Assembly: GCA_948470005.1 (NCBI GenBank)
Contig: CAOKNI010000015.1
Location: forward strand, 1 to 24,232
Origin: an uncultured Mycoplasmatota bacterium
Lineage (GTDB): Bacteria; Bacillota_I; Bacilli_A; RF39; UBA660
Direction: 5' to 3'
Length of the DNA stretch: 24,232 bases
Under the pieces are notes generated by a model, which worked only from the letters and a program-made list of their open reading frames with translations, had not been told where the DNA came from and ran no database searches. Made by a program: the position numbers and the translations under genes. This document shows, in pieces, positions 20,597 through 24,232 of this stretch; position 1 is the stretch's first letter; each line of letters starts with the position of its first letter.

Positions 20597-21892
20597 ATGG
20601 AAAAATTAGATAAAAATTTAATTATAGATATAAGTAAGAAAAAAAATGAGCCAAAGTGGATGCTTGATTTTAGATTGCAAGCATTAGATTTTTTTAATAC
20701 TGCGGATGAACCTAATTTTGGGCCAAAACTAGATATTGATTTTGGTCGTATTAATTATTATAAAAAAAGTAATACTAAAATGACTAATGATTGGGAAAAA
20801 GTAGACGCAGATATTCGAGATACTTTTTGCAATTTAGGAGTTGTTAAGGCTGAACAGGATTATTTATATGGTGTTACAAATCAGTATGAAAGTGAAGTTG
20901 TTTATCATAATATAAAGGATAGTGATAGTGAAGTTATTTTCACGAGTACAGATGATGCTTTACAGAAATATCCGGAACTTTTTAAAAAGTATTTTAATAA
21001 TTTAGTAAAATATAATGAAAATAAGTATACAGCCCTTAATGGTGCTTTTTGGAGCGGAGGTTCTTTTATTTATATACCTAAAGGTGTAAAGCTTGACAGG
21101 CCTTTACAGAGCTATTTTCGTATTGAAAGCGAGTCTTTAGGACAATTTGAAAGAACAATTATTATTGTTGATGATTATGCAGAATTAGAATACATTGAAG
21201 GATGTACTGCTAGAAGTTATAGTACAACTAGTTTACATGCGGGTGTTGTCGAAATATACGTTGGTAAACATGCCAAATGTAAATATTCTACTATTCAAAA
21301 TTGGAGTAAAGATGTTTATAATCTGGTTACTAAAAGAGCTATTGTAGAAGAAGCAGGCGTTATGCAGTGGATAGATGGTAATGTAGGGTCTGGAGTTACA
21401 ATGAAATATCCATCTTGTATTTTAAAAGGAGATAATGCTCGGGGTAATTCTATTAGTATTGCTTATGCAAATGCTGGACAAATAATTGATGCTGGAGCAA
21501 AAATGATTCATATTGGTAGTAATACTAAAAGTAATATAGTAAGTAAGTCTATTGCCGTAAATGGTGGCGTTAGTAATTATCGTGGAACAACGAAAATTGG
21601 TCGAGGAGCTAAAAATGCTAAAGCGACAATTAAATGTGATACGATAATTTTGGACGATAAAAGTAAGAGTGATACGATACCTAATAACATAGTTAGCAAT
21701 AATTCGTCAATTATTGAACATGAAGCGACTATTTCCAAAGTTAATGAAGAACAATTATTTTATTTAATGAGTAAAGGATTAAGTGAAGAACTTGCTAAAG
21801 AACTTTTAGTAATGGGCTTTATTAAAGATTTTAAACATGAACTACCTATGGAATATTCAGTAGAACTTAATCGATTATTAAAAAATTTTTAA
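20597..21892 (+). CDS. sufB: Fe-S cluster assembly scaffold SufB
   Basis: A 431-residue SufB, the scaffold subunit of the SufBCD complex that builds iron-sulfur clusters. Hallmarks are DFRLQALDFF near the start, LGVVKAEQDYLYGV, GAFWSGGSFIYIPKGVKL, EGCTARSYSTTSLHAGVVEI, MQWIDGNVGSGVTMKYPS, and the C-terminal core with IKCDTIILDD and IEHEATISKVNEEQLFYLMSKG. The Cys and Glu equivalent to E. coli Cys405 and Glu434 are present. It is slightly shorter than usual (about 465). It has its own -10 box; sufC, sufD, sufS and sufU are not beside it, so the usual sufCDSUB operon is split in this genome. Confidence 0.94.
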   Translation: MEKLDKNLIIDISKKKNEPKWMLDFRLQALDFFNTADEPNFGPKLDIDFGRINYYKKSNTKMTNDWEKVDADIRDTFCNLGVVKAEQDYLYGVTNQYESEVVYHNIKDSDSEVIFTSTDDALQKYPELFKKYFNNLVKYNENKYTALNGAFWSGGSFIYIPKGVKLDRPLQSYFRIESESLGQFERTIIIVDDYAELEYIEGCTARSYSTTSLHAGVVEIYVGKHAKCKYSTIQNWSKDVYNLVTKRAIVEEAGVMQWIDGNVGSGVTMKYPSCILKGDNARGNSISIAYANAGQIIDAGAKMIHIGSNTKSNIVSKSIAVNGGVSNYRGTTKIGRGAKNAKATIKCDTIILDDKSKSDTIPNNIVSNNSSIIEHEATISKVNEEQLFYLMSKGLSEELAKELLVMGFIKDFKHELPMEYSVELNRLLKNF

Positions 21893-21909
21893 TTTTTACT
21901 AATTTTTAT

Positions 21910-21978
21910 AAATCTGCTAAGATAATTTAATAAAATCTGCTTAAAAATGTGACAGATATATAAAAATCTGCTAAGCAG
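21910..21978 (+). repeat. AAATCTGCTAAG repeat cluster upstream of ssb
   Basis: There are three direct copies: AAATCTGCTAAG at 21910-21921, AAATCTGCTT at 21933-21942, and AAATCTGCTAAGCAG at 21964-21978, the last forming a small palindrome with CAGA. They end 20 bases before the ssb -35. Confidence 0.6.
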
Positions 21979-21997
21979 AAATGCAAAAATCTATCTT

Positions 21998-22026
21998 TTG
22001 ACTTACTATTTTAAACATGTTATATT
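21998..22026 (+). promoter_or_regulatory. ssb promoter
   Basis: TTGACT (21998-22003), 17 bases, then TATATT (22021-22026) with TGT just before it (extended -10). Confidence 0.7.
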
Positions 22027-22049
22027 GCTCCTTGGAAAGGAGAAAAACT

Positions 22050-22379
22050 ATGAATAATGTGACGTTAGTAGGTAGACTTACCGCAGAACCAGAAGTAAAA
22101 GAAAGTAGTGACGGAGCTTTAAGAACAGTTATTAATGTAGCAATATCAAGAGATTATCGCAATAGTGATGGCATTTATGAAGCCGATTTTATTCGTTGTG
22201 TTTTATGGAATGGTATTGCTAGTGCAACAAAAGACTATTGTCATAAAGGTGATGTAGTTGGCATCAAAGGAAGATTACAATCAAGAGTTTATGAAAATGG
22301 TGAAAATGAGAAAAAACATATTTTAGAAGTTATTGTTGATAAAGTTACGTTTATTTCTTCATTGCCTAAAAAAGCGTGA
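22050..22379 (+). CDS. ssb: Single-stranded DNA-binding protein, short form without acidic tail
   Basis: A 109-residue protein that is one OB fold of the bacterial SSB type: MNNVTLVGRLTAEPEV, RTVINVAISRDYRNSDG, ADFIRCVLWNGIASATKDYC, HKGDVVGIKGRLQSRVYENG, HILEVIVDKVTFI. The normal disordered linker and acidic tip (DDIPF-like), which recruit partner proteins, are absent; the protein ends SSLPKKA. This suggests a second, specialised SSB rather than the replication SSB, which normally sits between rpsF and rpsR. The start at 22050 is preferred over 22017 because AAAGGAG lies directly before it. It follows the AAATCTG repeat cluster and a strong promoter. Confidence 0.88.
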   Translation: MNNVTLVGRLTAEPEVKESSDGALRTVINVAISRDYRNSDGIYEADFIRCVLWNGIASATKDYCHKGDVVGIKGRLQSRVYENGENEKKHILEVIVDKVTFISSLPKKA

Positions 22380-22394
22380 AAAAATACTTAATAT

Positions 22395-22427
22395 AGCTCA
22401 TAATTAATAAAAATGAGTTGGCAATTT
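22395..22427 (+). terminator. Possible ssb terminator
   Basis: AGCTCAT (22395-22401) can pair with ATGAGTT (22413-22419) with one G-U, followed by GGCAATTTTT. The T tract is offset, so this is weak. Confidence 0.3.
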
Positions 22428-22454
22428 TTACCATAGGTGAAAAAATTACAAATA

Positions 22455-22475
22455 AGTTGCAACTAAAGTTATAAT
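22455..22475 (+). promoter_or_regulatory. Possible operator and -10 of the XRE gene
   Basis: The perfect palindrome AGTTGCAACT (22455-22464) lies a few bases before TATAAT (22470-22475), inside the expected promoter spacer. Placement suggests autorepression by the XRE protein; this is inference. Confidence 0.4.
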
Positions 22476-22498
22476 CTGTTAAGAACGAGGGTGATGGG

Positions 22499-22858
22499 AT
22501 GTTAAACGGAAGTAGGCTAAGAGAGGTTAGAAAAGAGAGAGGTTTAACACAAACAGAATTAGGGGAATTGATAGGTGTAGGAAAATCAGCGATATGCTGT
22601 TATGAAAAAGAAACACGCAATCCCACTTTAGAAGCAGTGATTGAAATGATTCACGTTTTTGGAGTTAGTGCTGATTATCTTTTAGGGTCAGATTTCTTTG
22701 TTAAAACTGTTGATAAAGATAATAAAGAGTTATACGTATCTATGACTCGTGAAGAAGTTATTTTTATTGAAGAATTAAAGAAAAACAAGTTAGTATACGA
22801 TATTTTACTACACGACCCTAAAAGAGGAGCAGACTTAATAAAAAAAGAAATTGGTTAA
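22499..22858 (+). CDS. XRE-family transcriptional regulator
   Basis: A 119-residue DNA-binding protein. Residues 5-62 are a helix-turn-helix of the Cro/CI (HTH_3) type: LREVRKERGLTQTELGELIG, VGKSAICCYEKETRNPTLEA, MIHVFGVSADYLLG. The C-terminal half (VDKDNKELYVSMTREEVIFI, LLHDPKRGADLIKKE) is a short helical dimerisation-type region without a peptidase domain, so it is not LexA- or CI-like. GAGGGTGATGGG precedes the ATG. It lies between ssb and the membrane-anchored orphan; its targets are not evident, except for a palindrome in its own promoter. Confidence 0.9.
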   Translation: MLNGSRLREVRKERGLTQTELGELIGVGKSAICCYEKETRNPTLEAVIEMIHVFGVSADYLLGSDFFVKTVDKDNKELYVSMTREEVIFIEELKKNKLVYDILLHDPKRGADLIKKEIG

Positions 22859-22910
22859 AATAAGTTTTAGCTAATTTTTTTTTGCATATATATTTTTTAG
22901 GTGATTCTTT

Positions 22911-23696
22911 GTGAAAAAATATTTTGAATATTTTGGTTTAGCTTTAATAATGGTTTTTAGTTTTTATTATACAGATAAAATTGCCGCGATAGTACTTAAT
23001 AAGAACCCTTTAATGATAACGATAAAAAAAGAAGCTGAAAATTATAATGTGGCTAGTGTAAATGCTATTATTGAAGGAGACTTTATTACTCCGGGGATTA
23101 ATGGATTAGTAGTAAATGCTAAAGAGTCTTTTTTAAGTATGCAGGAATTAGATAAGTTTAATAATTATTTTTTAGTATTTGACCAAAAAAAGCCTGATGT
23201 ATCCATTGATAATCATAAAGATAAAATAATAAAAAGAGGTAATCGTAAGCTAAAACAAGTTGCGTTTATTTTAGAAGCAGAAAACGAAGTTTCGACTTAT
23301 TTTAGTACTAATAATTTAAAAGCAGCTATGTTATTTAAATTAGATACTTATAAAAGAAATAGTGGATTTTTAGTTATTAATAATGAAGTAGAGGGCTTTA
23401 AGTCTCTTGAAAATACTCTTAATTTAAATAAAGAAAATAAAAATATTTGTGTCGTTAATGAAGATAATATTAAAGTTTGTAGGAAGCATAAAAATTATTT
23501 GGTTAGTCCAGATATAACACTTACAAGTAATAATTTTTTAGATGTTAAAAAAGAAATAGATAATGGAAGTATTATTTTGGTTAGTAAAAGTGCAAAAGTG
23601 CAAGATGTTAAAATGTTACTTCGTGAAGTTAATTATAAAGGCCTAGAAATAGTATTTTTAAATGAATTAATAAGTGAAGAAAATAGTAAAAAATAG
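22911..23696 (+). CDS. Hypothetical membrane-anchored protein
   Basis: A 261-residue protein starting at GTG behind TAGGTGA. One N-terminal helix (FGLALIMVFSFYYTDKIAAI) acts as an uncleaved anchor, with the remaining 235 residues probably outside the cell. The ectodomain has NPLMITIKKEAENYNVASVN, PGINGLVVNAKESFLSMQEL and two alpha/beta-like blocks with strands such as QVAFILEAENEV and ENKNICVVNEDN. Parts recall the spacing of polysaccharide-deacetylase-like (NodB) folds, but the metal-binding DD and HxxxH motifs are not present, so I do not assign it. No family is recognised. Monocistronic; the AAATCTG hairpin cluster follows directly. Confidence 0.7.
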   Translation: MKKYFEYFGLALIMVFSFYYTDKIAAIVLNKNPLMITIKKEAENYNVASVNAIIEGDFITPGINGLVVNAKESFLSMQELDKFNNYFLVFDQKKPDVSIDNHKDKIIKRGNRKLKQVAFILEAENEVSTYFSTNNLKAAMLFKLDTYKRNSGFLVINNEVEGFKSLENTLNLNKENKNICVVNEDNIKVCRKHKNYLVSPDITLTSNNFLDVKKEIDNGSIILVSKSAKVQDVKMLLREVNYKGLEIVFLNELISEENSKK

Positions 23697-23706
23697 TTAT
23701 AAACGT

Positions 23707-23843
23707 AAAATCTGTGTAAAATTGCAAATTTATGAAAAAAAGCAGATTTTACTAAATCTGTCGTAAAAATAAATGGATTTTCCAAAATCTGCAAATTTTT
23801 TAAGCTTTTTTGCAAAATTCGACAGCAGATTTTTAAAAATCTG
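23707..23843. repeat. AAATCTG inverted-repeat cluster
   Basis: AAAATCTG (23707-23714) faces CAGATTTT (23743-23750). AAATCTG (23754-23760) follows. AAAATCTGC (23784-23792) faces GCAGATTTT (23825-23833), which itself opens an 18-base perfect palindrome (23826-23843) made of CAGATTTTT and AAAAATCTG. It may double as the terminator of the preceding gene. Confidence 0.6.
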
Positions 23844-23936
23844 TAATTTGCATAATCACAAATATTTTGTTATTTTGGTTGTGCGAGATGCAATATTTGA
23901 TGTTTGCCACTTTTATATTATTATATGGAGGTGGCC

Positions 23937-24007
23937 ATGATGAGAAAAAAGACTTATTAATCTTATTACTTATCGTGATAATCATTTTACTAATTATCTA
24001 TAGGTAG
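23937..24007 (+). other. Small hydrophobic ORF needing a -1 shift on A AAA AAG
   Basis: GGAGGTGG precedes ATG ATG at 23937. The zero frame ends after seven codons (TAA at 23958-23960). It contains A AAA AAG (23945-23951) in the exact phase of the dnaX slippery site. A -1 shift there gives MMRKK followed by DLLILLLIVIIILLIIYR, stop at 24005-24007: a 23-residue charged-start, single-helix peptide. The shifted frame is also open without a shift from a weak ATG at 23888 (39 codons). It could instead be a one-base lesion. Small hydrophobic peptides of this shape occur among type I toxins. Confidence 0.35.
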
Positions 24008-24044
24008 CAATATCTATATTCAGGGGGTAATTGAAATCGGACAT

Positions 24045-24110
24045 GAAAAAAACACCAACCTTTAAAAGGTGGCGCTCCACATTGTGGCAAGCACTAATAA
24101 AGTGTCTCGC
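24045..24110 (-). ncRNA. Structured 3' end of a minus-strand RNA
   Basis: Reading leftwards there are three hairpins: AGACACTTTATTAGTGCT, CCACAATGTGG and CCACCTTTTAAAGGTTGG (one bulge), the last followed by seven T residues, as in a terminator. No protein frame accounts for them. The transcript would converge on the small hydrophobic ORF. The stretch 24111-24232 holds nothing else I can identify, apart from a possible minus-strand -10 (TATACT near 24170). Confidence 0.4.
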
Positions 24111-24232
24111 TAAATTAATAATATAAATGAAACTAAAAGTAAAGAATTTTTTATTTTACTGTAGTATAAAATTCAAAGTTGTTAATTAAAATAGTAAACA
24201 CTCGTTTTAATGATATTAGAGAATTTACTAAT

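Noticed and set aside
21910..23843. CRISPR array
   Set aside because: The AAATCTG copies are short, unevenly spaced and in both orientations; no regular spacers or cas genes are present.

Overview
The window looks like chromosome from a very AT-rich, Gram-positive-type member of the Bacilli, most likely an uncultured gut lineage close to Erysipelotrichia or the Mollicutes-related RF39 group. Grounds for this are the strong AGGAGG-type ribosome binding sites, TTGACT/TATAAT-type promoters, many extended -10 boxes, a Bacilli-style gene set (Obg, ClpC-like, TrmL, SufB, tmRNA) and a secretin-free Tad locus. The intact genes use the standard code (Trp is TGG; TGA is a stop). The taxonomic placement is inference.

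Layout. 1-1915: 3' part of obg, a decayed small gene, a DUF192 gene on the minus strand, and a deleted and frameshifted MFS transporter remnant. 1959-6930: a compact Tad pilus operon (Flp pilin, two TadE/G-like pseudopilins, TadZ, TadA, TadB, TadC) with one good promoter and one terminator. 6963-9126: a shortened ClpC-like AAA+ unfoldase. 9125-11061: trmL and, divergently, a Cys/His-motif protein of unknown role, then a three-piece pseudogene. 11089-12973: a COG2426 membrane protein, a histidine-phosphatase-fold protein without its catalytic His, a Nudix hydrolase, and a convergent zinc-ribbon protein. 13042-16248: an orphan protein, a candidate small RNA, a PRPP-synthetase-like enzyme, a two-TM protein and a dCTP-deaminase/dUTPase-fold protein fused to DUF1653. 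16274-17478: tRNA-Gln(CUG), a flavin reductase-rubredoxin fusion and a broken lipoprotein. 17477-19351: two tandem paralogues of an unknown family (one broken by a single stop) and a gene remnant abutting the tmRNA. 19359-20547: tmRNA and a two-gene minus operon of unknown function. 20574-24232: sufB, a short SSB, an XRE regulator, a membrane-anchored orphan, clusters of an AAATCTG repeat, and a small hydrophobic peptide next to a convergent structured RNA.

Themes. At least six genes are decaying (deletions, small duplications, nonsense codons), which suggests ongoing gene loss. Regulatory DNA is economical: several terminators contain the stop codon of the gene they end, and promoters often rely on TGCTAAAAT-like extended -10 boxes. 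The best candidates for something undescribed are the deaminase-like/DUF1653 fusion with a substituted catalytic Glu, the minus-strand small RNA at 13620-13770, the AAATCTG repeat family, and the small hydrophobic ORF reachable by a -1 shift on A AAA AAG.
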